From positions 186,001 through 250,000 of the forward strand of contig NW_027183513.1 of the NCBI RefSeq assembly GCF_041296385.1: a stretch of 64,000 bases of DNA, given 5' to 3'. Position numbers and translations under genes: made by a program. The DNA comes from Aphelocoma coerulescens (Eukaryota > Chordata > Aves > Passeriformes > Corvidae). How positions within the stretch are numbered: the stretch's first letter is position 1; every line of letters begins with the position of its first letter. Shown in pieces: positions 21,289-34,604 of the stretch. The notes below the pieces were generated by a model. It worked only from the letters and a program-made list of their open reading frames with translations. It was not told the origin of the DNA and did not search any database.

Positions 21289-22433
21289 GTTGAAGTTGTA
21301 GGCAGCAAGAGCTTTCTCAGCTGGCCCTTTTGTGAGCTCTGCTTTTGCCAGATGACTTCCATCTTACCCTCTTACCATCTTAGCCTCTCATTTTTGCATA
21401 TCCCAAACCCCCTTCCAAACATCCAGCAGCTGCTTGTAAAGAAGAAGTCCTAGAACAAAAAGCCAGTGCTGCCTTTCATAGCCCCTTTGCTGTCTATGAA
21501 GTAGAGGAAAGAAGCTAGTGAGACGCACTTTCTTTCTCAACTCCATAGAGCGCATCCTTCTCTCAAGGTGGCAGAGTCCTTGGCGGAAGTGAAGCATCTG
21601 CAGCTGCAGTTCAGACTGAGAGATGTGCCAGGACAGGAAACATTTGCTGACCTTCCCTGTTCCCTGTGCAACATGATTCTCGCATCCCAGTCACTTTCAC
21701 ACACCTTCGGTATCCCTGAGTCCAAGCAGCTAAAGCTCACAGAGACAGAAGTGTCAGGAAGGAAAACGTTGCAAAAGCACCCCCTTCTCTTATCAGCATA
21801 TAAATTGTGCACAACAGGCTGCGGCACCGAACCTTCCTTCTCAGATAGACATGCCATCACACTTTTCACTCTTGCAGCTCGGTTGAAAAGCTCCAGCAGC
21901 TGCTCCCGCAATAGCAAAAGGTTCTAGAAGTGAAAGCCAGTTTGGGGCTGCACCTTCTCCTTGCCGCATGTAAGCCACACCAAACTCCCTGATGCACTCT
22001 GTCCTCCCCTTCTCAAAGGAGTAGACGGTGGCATCAGGACACACCTGTGTCCCAGCAGCTGGGTGCCCAGCCGGGAGCAGGAGCAGGGCTGGGGCTGCTC
22101 CCAAAGTTGCCCCGCCCCAATGCCAGAGCCGGACATATGCTGAGGGGGGGCTGGATCAGGCTTTATTGTCCAGCTGCATGCCAGGAGTGAGCACAAAATC
22201 TACCTGCATTCTCTGCAGCATGCCATCCTGGAGCAGAGCCATTGCCAAAGGAAGCCGTGAGCCCGTGCCAAGCCAGTGCCGGAGTGGGATCCTAGCAGCA
22301 CCTGTGGAAGCCGGGAGAGAGGAGCCCACCTGGAGCAGGTTCGTGCAGGATTAATCATCCCGTGGCTTCCCACCAGGGTCCTGTTGCTTCCAAAAGGCCC
22401 CACAGTGTCACTGTGGCCCCTCGGTTCCACCAG

Positions 22434-22920
22434 GTTCCATAGCGTCACTGTGGTGCCCAGGGTTCCGTCAGCTTCGCCAGCATCCCCACGGTCTGCAGAG
22501 CTCCCCGAGCTTCTGTGGTGTCACAGTGGAGGCAGGGTTGCATCAGGTTCCATAGCATCAGCACGGTCTCCAGGGCTCCCAGAGGTTCTGTGGTGTCACA
22601 GTGGAGGCAGGGTTGCATCAGGTTCCATAGCATCACCACAGTCTCCAGGGCTCCCTGAGCTTCTGTGGTGTCACAGTGGAGGCAGGGTTGCATCAGGTTC
22701 CATAGCATCAGCACGGTCTCCAGGGCTCCCAGAGGTTCTGTGGTGTCACAGAGGAGGCAGGGTTGCATCAGGTTCCATAGCATCACCACGGTCTCCAGGG
22801 CTCCAAGAGCTTCTGTGGTGTCACAGAGGAGGCAGGGTTGCATCAGGTTCAATAGCATCAGCACGGTCTCCAGGGCTCCCCTGAGCTTCTGTGGTGGTGT
22901 CACAGAGGAGCCAGGCTTCC
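22434..22920. repeat. 75-bp minisatellite in E3
   Basis: Same unit order as in S1. Confidence 0.92.
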
Positions 22921-22943
22921 TTGTAGTTCCCCAGCATCACAAA

Positions 22944-23775
22944 TGTCGAAATTGATGGCGATGATGGTGATGAGGGTGTGGGTTCGGTCGGGCCCGGCTG
23001 GAGATGGACGGCGACGAGAGATCTCTATAAGCAGGTCTTTGGAGCATGCAGTTTATTGCAGAGGGCGTGGGTACAGGGGCACTGCTTAGAGCTGCCAGCT
23101 GCAGCTCCAAGCAGGCCCAAGGTGTAAGAGAGGGAGAGAGAGTGAGCGAGAGAGCTAGAGCAAGAGGCTGAGAGCTAAGAGTGTAAAGAGCAAGAGAGAC
23201 AAACTAAGAGGAGAGCTGAATTAAGAGGAAGAAGAAGAGCAAGAGAGTTACTAAGAGAGCTACTAAGAGGAGAAGAGCATTACTAAGAGAGCTACTAAGA
23301 GAGTTACTAAGAGCGTTACTAAGAGGAGAAGAGCATTACTAAGAGGAGAGGAGTTAAGAGAGCGAGGAGCTTGTTACAATACAATAAATCATCTTCTGTA
23401 GTGAATATTCTAATTCTCAGTAGCCAATCTAATACAAGGTACAAATCCTATAGCATTTACATACAGCCTATAAGAGTTCTTACATTACCATAGAGTGTTA
23501 CATTTTAACTTCTAAAAACTACTCTTTGGACCCCTTCTGCTGAGCTAGTAGGGTCTGCTCTGACCCTTGGACCTGTCTGCAAGCAGAGGGTATTGTTCAA
23601 TCAAGAGGGGATTACCTTCAGCCGGCTATACCATTGTTTTCCAGTTGTTCAGTAACTAAGACTCTATATCTCAAAGATGGCCTTCATTTCGATGTCGCTC
23701 ACAGTTTTCATATTCCCAGAATCTTTTGTTAGGCAATCATATTTATAAGGCTTTCCTGTTTCATCTTCCCCAACA
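22944..23775 (-). repeat. 3' LTR of provirus copy 3
   Basis: 832 bp, matching copy 1. Confidence 0.95.
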
Positions 23776-25022
23776 TCTCCCCCGTTCTGATGAACAACTA
23801 AGATATTAGATACAGTCCTACTCGTTATTTTTTGCACACACTGAAGCATACAAGGTACTGCTACTAAAACTATAATTATTACTACTAGAATAATCAAGCC
23901 TATTTTACAGAGTTCCCTTAGCCAAGGTGCAAAGCTCCAATCATCAAACAAACTGTCCAGCCAAGACGGGTCATCTGTTCTAATTTGGTTAGCTAGATCC
24001 TTTAGGTTTTGTAGCTGTTTGTGAATGGAAACAGAATGATCGGATAAGTTCATACAGCATAATCCTTCAAAATCTTCACAGCCGTGCCCATGTGCTAATA
24101 AAAGATAATCAACGGCAGCTCTGTTTTGTAAAGTGGCATGTCTGACTGCCTCTTCATCGGTTAACAGATCACTGATCATAGTAGAGGTGGCATTTACCTC
24201 CTTGCTGAGCCAACATCCCAACTTGTTTAACTGTTTTAAAGCAATTGAGGAGCTTAACTGAGGTAGAAAAATGCTTGCAACAATTGATTTTCCAGAGTTC
24301 CAAGGGTGGAAGTCACTATCACAGTCACTATCGTACTGATGTCCCCAGGAAGATCTGATCTTTCTGCTTTTCTTTTTGATTACCTCTTTGACACTGGGAG
24401 CAATAATTGTAAGTTGTCCCAGAGCACAAGGGCCACCATCTATTTTTGAAGGTATACCTTGCCAGGCCCTGTCTCCACAGATGAGCCAAATTCCTCTGGG
24501 GAATCGAATAGGAAGTTTGCTAAAACGATCTGCATGAGGTTCGTCATATATAAGAAGCTTAACTTGACTACACCAAGAAGTTACATTGCTATAAGCTGGG
24601 TGATATGGGGTAACATTTAAATGGGGACCGTTTTCTCCTTGAAAGTGAAAGAAATAGCAGGTATCCATAGTTAACGAACCTAGGATTTCTAGCTCTTGAA
24701 GGTCAGATTTATCAATTTTAGAATTATCAATATAAGTTTGGTGTCTATGGCTGGGAGTTGGAGATACATGATGATCGTCATATGGCCAATACTTATCAAG
24801 AGTAATATTATCAAAACCTTCTGGAAGAGGTACTCCAACTAAACAGGTTGAAAAAGGTTTGTCAGGGCTTGTGTCAGATAGACAGATGGTATCGGAGCCT
24901 GCGGATTTGGCTAAAGCAACCCAGACATTTGTCTTTGGTTGATTCACAGGTAAAGCTTCACTACAAAAACTAAAACAAAAGAATAAAAGCAACATGCACG
25001 CGCGCAAATGAGAAAACTCCAT
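23664..25022 (-). CDS. env: Envelope glycoprotein, copy 3 (intact)
   Basis: 452 codons from ATG 25022; protein identical to copy 1. Confidence 0.93.
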   Translation of the reverse strand: MEFSHLRACMLLLFFCFSFCSEALPVNQPKTNVWVALAKSAGSDTICLSDTSPDKPFSTCLVGVPLPEGFDNITLDKYWPYDDHHVSPTPSHRHQTYIDNSKIDKSDLQELEILGSLTMDTCYFFHFQGENGPHLNVTPYHPAYSNVTSWCSQVKLLIYDEPHADRFSKLPIRFPRGIWLICGDRAWQGIPSKIDGGPCALGQLTIIAPSVKEVIKKKSRKIRSSWGHQYDSDCDSDFHPWNSGKSIVASIFLPQLSSSIALKQLNKLGCWLSKEVNATSTMISDLLTDEEAVRHATLQNRAAVDYLLLAHGHGCEDFEGLCCMNLSDHSVSIHKQLQNLKDLANQIRTDDPSWLDSLFDDWSFAPWLRELCKIGLIILVVIIIVLVAVPCMLQCVQKITSRTVSNILVVHQNGGDVGEDETGKPYKYDCLTKDSGNMKTVSDIEMKAIFEI

Positions 25023-25076
25023 TCTTTTCTTGAGCTGTTTTTGGCAGATCACTTTCTTCTGGTGATTCTGCGCAGT

Positions 25077-26228
25077 TCAGGTCTGGGTGCTTGCTTCCTG
25101 GCTTCCACTTGCAGAGTCACTGGCTGGTGTGGTGGCATCAGCAGGCTTTGATGCGAGGTATGGCTTCACGTTTTTTGCTGGAACCCACTTGATTCCTTCA
25201 CCTGTGGAAACACATGCAAACCCCTTCCCCCACATTATAAGATTGTATGGTCCTTCTATTTTTCCTGAGTCTAGATTTTTAATCAAAACTGGGGGGCGCT
25301 CTTTCAGTTTTGCTTTTTTGTTGTTCAAAAAATGTCTATAAATGGGGGGATCAGGCTCTTCTGCAGAGCTATTCAAAAAATTGTAAACATACAAAGCCTT
25401 GTTCAACCTCCTTTGAGGTGTATCCTGGACTTCTCCCCCTCTCTGTTGATCTAAAATGCGTTTTAGGGTTTGATGTGTTCTTTTTAGGGTACTTTTTAGC
25501 AGTTGTTTAAGATACGGTGAGCAAATACCACTATCTCTTACAGCCCTTCTTAGTTCTTTAATTTCGTGAGTGGGGATGGGAACCCACGTTTTGGGACTGT
25601 CAGGCTGTTGGCTAGCTATCACAGGCTTAGCTAATAGACTTTCATCTTTACAGCTTTGGAGTCTTATTTCATGCCAATCTGTTAATTGAGAATAATCTGA
25701 GCACTTTGGAGGATTTTTTGATTCAGAAAGTAGCGCTAACAAACTCTCAGAACTCGTTTTCTCCTTATGGGTTGCAAGATCCCAGCCGCTCGCTGGCGGG
25801 ACTCTGGGGCTCATTGCAAACAAATCTGGCTGCTTTTCAGGGTTTCCTGGTGTTAGATTTAAAGCATCAGCTCGGGCAGAGCGGCTCTCCGTCTTCCCTG
25901 CCACTGGAGCTGCACCACTGCCCTCCGTTCCCCCCCTGTTTGCGGCTTGTGAGGCGAGGCTGAGCTGCGCGGAGGGATGTTGCTGGGCGGCGGTAGCCGA
26001 GGGATACAGCTGTGCGGTGCCGGAGGGCCCCGGCGGGGGCGGCGATGGCACTGCCGATCTCCGCGGTGGCGGGCGAGGAGGCGGGGGGGCCGCGAGCAAC
26101 CGGCTCCGCGGCAGCGGGCGAGGGGGTGCGGGTGGCTCTATTGAAGGCGAGGTGAAAGCCGTGGGGGGCGGTGGCGGAGCTAGTTCCGTGAGCAGTGCTG
26201 TGGTTGGAGAAGTGTGAGCGTGCGTGGG
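25077..26228 (-). pseudogene. Capsid-integrase fusion remnant, copy 3
   Basis: Same open segment and TGA end as copy 1; joint near 25488. Confidence 0.85.
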
Positions 26229-27594
26229 TTACGCCATCAGGTCAACGTGGCGGACTGTGATGGCCGCTGTCTGTGTGTCGGGGAGAGCGGGAGGTGGCAG
26301 GGCTGTCCCGTCGGCAGGAGACGATCCCGGGGCTGCGGGAGGCGGGAGGGCCGGCGTGGAGGCGGCGGGAGTATGTTGCGGTGGGGCCATGGCGAACGGT
26401 GGGCCAGTCGGCGGCTGGACCGCGGCGTGCTGCCGCTGGGAGTTTGCAGGCTGGGCTGGTGTGGCTGCCGGCGCGGCGGTGCCAGGAGACGGGGCTGGAG
26501 CAGCGGCAGGCACGGGAGAGGCAGCAGCCATCTGTGTAGGCGCTGCAGCGCCGGCACCAGGTGGCTGGCGGGGCTGGGGCGCTCCGTGTCCCACGGACGC
26601 GGACGGGACGTTGACCACCACCGGCGCCGTGTCGGTGGCGGCGAGGGGGACCTGGGGGGCTGGAAGAAGGGTCGCCGCCTGGCTTTGCGGGGGGCCGGCT
26701 ATGATGGTGGCTACAGCCATAACAGGCGCGGCTAGGGGAGCGGTAGGACCCGTAGGTGGCTGGGGAGCAGCCGCTGGCCCCGCGGGGCTATCGGCGGGGG
26801 GCGGGGCCGCGAAGGCGCTGGCGGACGGGGTGGGAGGAGCGAGGGACGGGGCCGCGAAGACGCTGGAGCCGAGGGCGGGGACCGCGGGAGCCGGGGCAGC
26901 AGGGAGGAACGGGATGGGGGGGGCGGGGATGGGGGGAGCGGTGGAGGGGGTCGTAGGGTCCGGTGGGACAGGGGTGACGGCTGCCAGGACAGCGGGGGCG
27001 GGGGGCGGGGCGGCACGAGTCAGTCGGACCGCGGCTACCGGAGCCGCGAGAGGCGGGACAGCAGGGACTAACGGGACCATGGGGGTGGAGATGACGGGGG
27101 CGGTGGGGGGGGGCGGTGGAGTCCGGTGGGGCAGGGGTGACCGGTGCAGGGACCGCGGGGGGGTGGGGCGGGGCGGCACGAGACAGCTGGACCGCGGGTA
27201 CCGGAGCCGTGAGGTCCGGCGGCGGGGCGGGGGCCGTGCCCGGTTGCAGGCTCGCGGCGGCAAGGGGCGGGCTCGCAGCAGGAGCGGGACCCGGCGAGGT
27301 GGCTGCTGCGGGCGGCGCCTTCACAGCAAACAGCTCCACGAGCGCTCTGCAAGCCGGGACCAGCTCCGCGGCAGCCCAATCCCGGCGGGAGATATTATTA
27401 AAGAGTTTAACCCGAACTGTGTCCCAGAAGTCTCTTGTAAAGACGGCTGAACGGTCAGCATTTGGGAAATTAATCAGAGTCCATTCTAAGAGGTTTTTTA
27501 GCTCCTGTTTAGGTAATTGACTTGGACCGGAGCTTAGTAAGTACTTAAGTTGTTTATAGAGATGTCTGTCATGGGCAGAGTGAGTTTGTCCCAT
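26229..27594 (-). pseudogene. gag: gag N-terminal region, copy 3 (frameshifted)
   Basis: Nine-G run at 27105-27113 breaks the frame (268 residues, end 26788). In the downstream gag frame the private change at 27079 turns a Thr codon into Met within the Pro/Ala-rich part. Confidence 0.82.
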
Positions 27595-28214
27595 TATTGA
27601 CCAGTATGATACTCACCTAGATGTCGCAGGGGGCAGGGTCCTTAATCAGAAGTCCGTCGTGGGGGGCTGGCCAGGCTCTCCACACGGCGCTCAGGACGCT
27701 GCTGTCGGGTCCCTCCTCAGAGCTCCGGTTTCAGGCGTCGCTTGGCAACGGCTTTCCGTGCTCGGGACCTCGCAGGTGTCTCCACTCAGAGCTCCAGCGC
27801 GGGCGGTGCTGAGCAATACCCGCCTGTGCTCGGGCGCGCGGCTGGATCCCTCCTAAGAGCTCCGGTCTGCACTGCTTAGCAGCGTGTCCGTGCTCGAGGG
27901 GTACCACGGCAAACTTCCTCAAAGAGCTCCAGGTAACCGCTGCGCAGCAGTGGCCGTCTGTGCTCGAGGACTGCCAGGCAATTTCCTCCCTCCGAGAGCT
28001 CCAGGTAATTGCTACGAAGTAACGGCTCCCCGTGCTCGAGGGCTGCCTCAGCAGAGTTATAGAGCTCCGGCTTTTACGCTGCGCAGCAACGGTATGCCGT
28101 GCTCACGACACGTTCCAGGTGGCTATAACTGGTCTTTTAGTTACCGTCCATGGCGAAGTCTCTCACAGGTGGAAGAAGCTGAATCAGGCCTTCACTCACG
28201 TTTGGGCGCCAGTT

Positions 28215-29046
28215 TGTCGAAATTGATGGCGATGATGGTGATGAGGGTGTGGGTTCGGTCGGGCCCGGCTGGAGATGGACGGCGACGAGAGATCTCTATA
28301 AGCAGGTCTTTGGAGCATGCAGTTTATTGCAGAGGGCGTGGGTACAGGGGCACTGCTTAGAGCTGCCAGCTGCAGCTCCAAGCAGGCCCAAGGTGTAAGA
28401 GAGGGAGAGAGAGTGAGCGAGAGAGCTAGAGCAAGAGGCTGAGAGCTAAGAGTGTAAAGAGCAAGAGAGACAAACTAAGAGGAGAGCTGAATTAAGAGGA
28501 AGAAGAAGAGCAAGAGAGTTACTAAGAGAGCTACTAAGAGGAGAAGAGCATTACTAAGAGAGCTACTAAGAGAGTTACTAAGAGCGTTACTAAGAGGAGA
28601 AGAGCATTACTAAGAGGAGAGGAGTTAAGAGAGCGAGGAGCTTGTTACAATACAATAAATCATCTTCTGTAGTGAATATTCTAATTCTCAGTAGCCAATC
28701 TAATACAAGGTACAAATCCTATAGCATTTACATACAGCCTATAAGAGTTCTTACATTACCATAGAGTGTTACATTTTAACTTCTAAAAACTACTCTTTGG
28801 ACCCCTTCTGCTGAGCTAGTAGGGTCTGCTCTGACCCTTGGACCTGTCTGCAAGCAGAGGGTATTGTTCAATCAAGAGGGGATTACCTTCAGCCGGCTAT
28901 ACCATTGTTTTCCAGTTGTTCAGTAACTAAGACTCTATATCTCAAAGATGGCCTTCATTTCGATGTCGCTCACAGTTTTCATATTCCCAGAATCTTTTGT
29001 TAGGCAATCATATTTATAAGGCTTTCCTGTTTCATCTTCCCCAACA
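28215..29046 (-). repeat. 5' LTR of provirus copy 3
   Basis: 832 bp, matching its 3' partner. Confidence 0.95.
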
Positions 29047-30809
29047 ACAAAGGCTCTCCTGGGAGCCACGGGTCACAAAGCACCGTGGGCTCTGTGCAGC
29101 CCCGCTGTGTCACAATGGCCGCTGGCTTCCACGAGCCCCCGCAGTGTCCCAGTGGGCCCCGTGGCTTTAGGAGTGGGTGGCTGGGAGTTGGTGCCAGCGG
29201 CTGGGGGAGCAGCAGCAGGGACTGTGTGTGGACAGTGCCATGGCCACTTGTGTGGCCACTGGTGTCTCTGTGCCAGGCACAGCCGTGGTGTGTAACACCG
29301 GCTCTGGGTCCTTTGGCTGTGCAGGTGGCAGTCACGGCCTGGAGCAGGGCTGCTCCCGGGGGACAGCCTGGGGCAGGAGGCTGCTGGAGATTCATTCCCC
29401 ACACTCCTTGTCATGAGGTGCTCAGAGTGATTGGAAAGGCTGTTGGCAGCAGGCAGTTCTCTGGGTTCAAGCTGTGGAGCTGTCAGCGGGAATGCAAAGG
29501 CCAAGCTGGTGAGCCTTTTGTCCTGGTGCCTTTAGTGTGTGAGCAGTCCCTGGTGCCGTTGTCTTTGGATCCTGAGTGTGGGAGAGGCAAGGCTTAGGAT
29601 GGTGCGTAGAGCTGAGAAGGAAAGTGCCGAGAGCAGCGTGTGTGCTGCTGCTTTGAGGGGTGCAGTTGAAGTTGTAGGCAGCAAGAGCTTTCTCAGCTGG
29701 CCCTTTTGTGAGCTCTGCTTTTGCCAGATGACTTCCATCTTACCCTCTTACCATCTTAGCCTCTCATTTTTGCATATCCCAAACCCCCTTCCAAACATCC
29801 AGCAGCTGCTTGTAAAGAAGAAGTCCTAGAACAAAAAGCCAGTGCTGCCTTTCATAGCCCCTTTGCTGTCTATGAAGTAGAGGAAAGAAGCTAGTGAGAC
29901 GCACTTTCTTTCTCAACTCCATAGAGCGCATCCTTCTCTCAAGGTGGCAGAGTCCTTGGCGGAAGTGAAGCATCTGCAGCTGCAGTTCAGACTGAGAGAT
30001 GTGCCAGGACAGGAAACATTTGCTGACCTTCCCTGTTCCCTGTGCAACATGATTCTCGCATCCCAGTCACTTTCACACACCTTCGGTATCCCTGAGTCCA
30101 AGCAGCTAAAGCTCACAGAGACAGAAGTGTCAGGAAGGAAAACGTTCCAAAAGCACCCCCTTCTCTTATCAGCATATAAATTGTGCACAACAGGCTGCGG
30201 CACCGAACCTTCCTTCTCAGATAGACATGCCATCACACTTTTCACTCTTGCAGCTCGGTTGAAAAGCTCCAGCAGCTGCTCCCGCAATAGCAAAAGGTTC
30301 TAGAAGTGAAAGCCAGTTTGGGGCTGCACCTTCTCCTTGCCGCATGTAAGCCACACCAAACTCCCTGATGCACTCTGTCCTCCCCTTCTCAAAGGAGTAG
30401 ACGGTGGCATCAGGACACACCTGTGTCCCAGCAGCTGGGTGCCCAGCCGGGAGCAGGAGCAGGGCTGGGGCTGCTCCCAAAGTTGCCCCGCCCCAATGCC
30501 AGAGCCGGACATATGCTGAGGGGGGGCTGGATCAGGCTTTATTGTCCAGCTGCATGCCAGGAGTGAGCACAAAATCTACCTGCATTCTCTGCAGCATGCC
30601 ATCCTGGAGCAGAGCCATTGCCAAAGGAAGCCGTGAGCCCGTGCCAAGCCAGTGCCGGAGTGGGATCCTAGCAGCACCTGTGGAAGCCGGGAGAGAGGAG
30701 CCCACCTGGAGCAGGTTCGTGCAGGATTAATCATCCCGTGGCTTCCCACCAGGGTCCTGTTGCTTCCAAAAGGCCCCACAGTGTCACTGTGGCCCCTCGG
30801 TTCCACCAG

Positions 30810-31296
30810 GTTCCATAGCGTCACTGTGGTGCCCAGGGTTCCGTCAGCTTCGCCAGCATCCCCACGGTCTGCAGAGCTCCCCGAGCTTCTGTGGTGTCAC
30901 AGTGGAGGCAGGGTTGCATCAGGTTCCATAGCATCAGCACGGTCTCCAGGGCTCCCAGAGGTTCTGTGGTGTCACAGTGGAGGCAGGGTTGCATCAGGTT
31001 CCATAGCATCACCACAGTCTCCAGGGCTCCCTGAGCTTCTGTGGTGTCACAGTGGAGGCAGGGTTGCATCAGGTTCCATAGCATCAGCACGGTCTCCAGG
31101 GCTCCCAGAGGTTCTGTGGTGTCACAGAGGAGGCAGGGTTGCATCAGGTTCCATAGCATCACCACGGTCTCCAGGGCTCCAAGAGCTTCTGTGGTGTCAC
31201 AGAGGAGGCAGGGTTGCATCAGGTTCAATAGCATCAGCACGGTCTCCAGGGCTCCCCTGAGCTTCTGTGGTGGTGTCACAGAGGAGCCAGGCTTCC
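30810..31296. repeat. 75-bp minisatellite in E4
   Basis: Same unit order as in S1. Confidence 0.92.
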
Positions 31297-31319
31297 TTGT
31301 AGTTCCCCAGCATCACAAA

Positions 31320-32151
31320 TGTCGAAATTGATGGCGATGATGGTGATGAGGGTGTGGGTTCGGTCGGGCCCGGCTGGAGATGGACGGCGACGAGAGATCT
31401 CTATAAGCAGGTCTTTGGAGCATGCAGTTTATTGCAGAGGGCGTGGGTACAGGGGCACTGCTTAGAGCTGCCAGCTGCAGCTCCAAGCAGGCCCAAGGTG
31501 TAAGAGAGGGAGAGAGAGTGAGCGAGAGAGCTAGAGCAAGAGGCTGAGAGCTAAGAGTGTAAAGAGCAAGAGAGACAAACTAAGAGGAGAGCTGAATTAA
31601 GAGGAAGAAGAAGAGCAAGAGAGTTACTAAGAGAGCTACTAAGAGGAGAAGAGCATTACTAAGAGAGCTACTAAGAGAGTTACTAAGAGCGTTACTAAGA
31701 GGAGAAGAGCATTACTAAGAGGAGAGGAGTTAAGAGAGCGAGGAGCTTGTTACAATACAATAAATCATCTTCTGTAGTGAATATTCTAATTCTCAGTAGC
31801 CAATCTAATACAAGGTACAAATCCTATAGCATTTACATACAGCCTATAAGAGTTCTTACATTACCATAGAGTGTTACATTTTAACTTCTAAAAACTACTC
31901 TTTGGACCCCTTCTGCTGAGCTAGTAGGGTCTGCTCTGACCCTTGGACCTGTCTGCAAGCAGAGGGTATTGTTCAATCAAGAGGGGATTACCTTCAGCCG
32001 GCTATACCATTGTTTTCCAGTTGTTCAGTAACTAAGACTCTATATCTCAAAGATGGCCTTCATTTCGATGTCGCTCACAGTTTTCATATTCCCAGAATCT
32101 TTTGTTAGGCAATCATATTTATAAGGCTTTCCTGTTTCATCTTCCCCAACA
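31320..32151 (-). repeat. 3' LTR of provirus copy 4
   Basis: 832 bp, with the G variant at 31372. Confidence 0.95.
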
Positions 32152-33398
32152 TCTCCCCCGTTCTGATGAACAACTAAGATATTAGATACAGTCCTACTCG
32201 TTATTTTTTGCACACACTGAAGCATACAAGGTACTGCTACTAAAACTATAATTATTACTACTAGAATAATCAAGCCTATTTTACAGAGTTCCCTTAGCCA
32301 AGGTGCAAAGCTCCAATCATCAAACAAACTGTCCAGCCAAGACGGGTCATCTGTTCTAATTTGGTTAGCTAGATCCTTTAGGTTTTGTAGCTGTTTGTGA
32401 ATGGAAACAGAATGATCGGATAAGTTCATACAGCATAATCCTTCAAAATCTTCACAGCCGTGCCCATGTGCTAATAAAAGATAATCAACGGCAGCTCTGT
32501 TTTGTAAAGTGGCATGTCTGACTGCCTCTTCATCGGTTAACAGATCACTGATCATAGTAGAGGTGGCATTTACCTCCTTGCTGAGCCAACATCCCAACTT
32601 GTTTAACTGTTTTAAAGCAATTGAGGAGCTTAACTGAGGTAGAAAAATGCTTGCAACAATTGATTTTCCAGAGTTCCAAGGGTGGAAGTCACTATCACAG
32701 TCACTATCGTACTGATGTCCCCAGGAAGATCTGATCTTTCTGCTTTTCTTTTTGATTACCTCTTTGACACTGGGAGCAATAATTGTAAGTTGTCCCAGAG
32801 CACAAGGGCCACCATCTATTTTTGAAGGTATACCTTGCCAGGCCCTGTCTCCACAGATGAGCCAAATTCCTCTGGGGAATCGAATAGGAAGTTTGCTAAA
32901 ACGATCTGCATGAGGTTCGTCATATATAAGAAGCTTAACTTGACTACACCAAGAAGTTACATTGCTATAAGCTGGGTGATATGGGGTAACATTTAAATGG
33001 GGACCGTTTTCTCCTTGAAAGTGAAAGAAATAGCAGGTATCCATAGTTAACGAACCTAGGATTTCTAGCTCTTGAAGGTCAGATTTATCAATTTTAGAAT
33101 TATCAATATAAGTTTGGTGTCTATGGCTGGGAGTTGGAGATACATGATGATCGTCATATGGCCAATACTTATCAAGAGTAATATTATCAAAACCTTCTGG
33201 AAGAGGTACTCCAACTAAACAGGTTGAAAAAGGTTTGTCAGGGCTTGTGTCAGATAGACAGATGGTATCGGAGCCTGCGGATTTGGCTAAAGCAACCCAG
33301 ACATTTGTCTTTGGTTGATTCACAGGTAAAGCTTCACTACAAAAACTAAAACAAAAGAATAAAAGCAACATGCACGCGCGCAAATGAGAAAACTCCAT
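32040..33398 (-). CDS. env: Envelope glycoprotein, copy 4 (intact)
   Basis: 452 codons from ATG 33398; protein identical to copy 1. Confidence 0.93.
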   Translation of the reverse strand: MEFSHLRACMLLLFFCFSFCSEALPVNQPKTNVWVALAKSAGSDTICLSDTSPDKPFSTCLVGVPLPEGFDNITLDKYWPYDDHHVSPTPSHRHQTYIDNSKIDKSDLQELEILGSLTMDTCYFFHFQGENGPHLNVTPYHPAYSNVTSWCSQVKLLIYDEPHADRFSKLPIRFPRGIWLICGDRAWQGIPSKIDGGPCALGQLTIIAPSVKEVIKKKSRKIRSSWGHQYDSDCDSDFHPWNSGKSIVASIFLPQLSSSIALKQLNKLGCWLSKEVNATSTMISDLLTDEEAVRHATLQNRAAVDYLLLAHGHGCEDFEGLCCMNLSDHSVSIHKQLQNLKDLANQIRTDDPSWLDSLFDDWSFAPWLRELCKIGLIILVVIIIVLVAVPCMLQCVQKITSRTVSNILVVHQNGGDVGEDETGKPYKYDCLTKDSGNMKTVSDIEMKAIFEI

Positions 33399-33452
33399 TC
33401 TTTTCTTGAGCTGTTTTTGGCAGATCACTTTCTTCTGGTGATTCTGCGCAGT

Positions 33453-34604
33453 TCAGGTCTGGGTGCTTGCTTCCTGGCTTCCACTTGCAGAGTCACTGGC
33501 TGGTGTGGTGGCATCAGCAGGCTTTGATGCGAGGTATGGCTTCACGTTTTTTGCTGGAACCCACTTGATTCCTTCACCTGTGGAAACACATGCAAACCCC
33601 TTCCCCCACATTATAAGATTGTATGGTCCTTCTATTTTTCCTGAGTCTAGATTTTTAATCAAAACTGGGGGGCGCTCTTTCAGTTTTGCTTTTTTGTTGT
33701 TCAAAAAATGTCTATAAATGGGGGGATCAGGCTCTTCTGCAGAGCTATTCAAAAAATTGTAAACATACAAAGCCTTGTTCAACCTCCTTTGAGGTGTATC
33801 CTGGACTTCTCCCCCTCTCTGTTGATCTAAAATGCGTTTTAGGGTTTGATGTGTTCTTTTTAGGGTACTTTTTAGCAGTTGTTTAAGATACGGTGAGCAA
33901 ATACCACTATCTCTTACAGCCCTTCTTAGTTCTTTAATTTCGTGAGTGGGGATGGGAACCCACGTTTTGGGACTGTCAGGCTGTTGGCTAGCTATCACAG
34001 GCTTAGCTAATAGACTTTCATCTTTACAGCTTTGGAGTCTTATTTCATGCCAATCTGTTAATTGAGAATAATCTGAGCACTTTGGAGGATTTTTTGATTC
34101 AGAAAGTAGCGCTAACAAACTCTCAGAACTCGTTTTCTCCTTATGGGTTGCAAGATCCCAGCCGCTCGCTGGCGGGACTCTGGGGCTCATTGCAAACAAA
34201 TCTGGCTGCTTTTCAGGGTTTCCTGGTGTTAGATTTAAAGCATCAGCTCGGGCAGAGCGGCTCTCCGTCTTCCCTGCCACTGGAGCTGCACCACTGCCCT
34301 CCGTTCCCCCCCTGTTTGCGGCTTGTGAGGCGAGGCTGAGCTGCGCGGAGGGATGTTGCTGGGCGGCGGTAGCCGAGGGATACAGCTGTGCGGTGCCGGA
34401 GGGCCCCGGCGGGGGCGGCGATGGCACTGCCGATCTCCGCGGTGGCGGGCGAGGAGGCGGGGGGGCCGCGAGCAACCGGCTCCGCGGCAGCGGGCGAGGG
34501 GGTGCGGGTGGCTCTATTGAAGGCGAGGTGAAAGCCGTGGGGGGCGGTGGCGGAGCTAGTTCCGTGAGCAGTGCTGTGGTTGGAGAAGTGTGAGCGTGCG
34601 TGGG
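33453..34604 (-). pseudogene. Capsid-integrase fusion remnant, copy 4
   Basis: Same structure as copy 1; joint near 33864. Confidence 0.85.

Larger units (their letters stand above)
22944..29046 (-). mobile_element. Endogenous retrovirus, copy 3
   Basis: 6103 bp, same boundaries, duplication (22939-22943 and 29047-29051) and deletion as copy 1. Confidence 0.96.
21289..29664. repeat. Satellite monomer E3 (with provirus)
   Basis: 8376 bp, the counterpart of E1 in the second 19,020-bp block (G at 21771 as in E1). Private change G to A at 27079 inside gag. Confidence 0.95.
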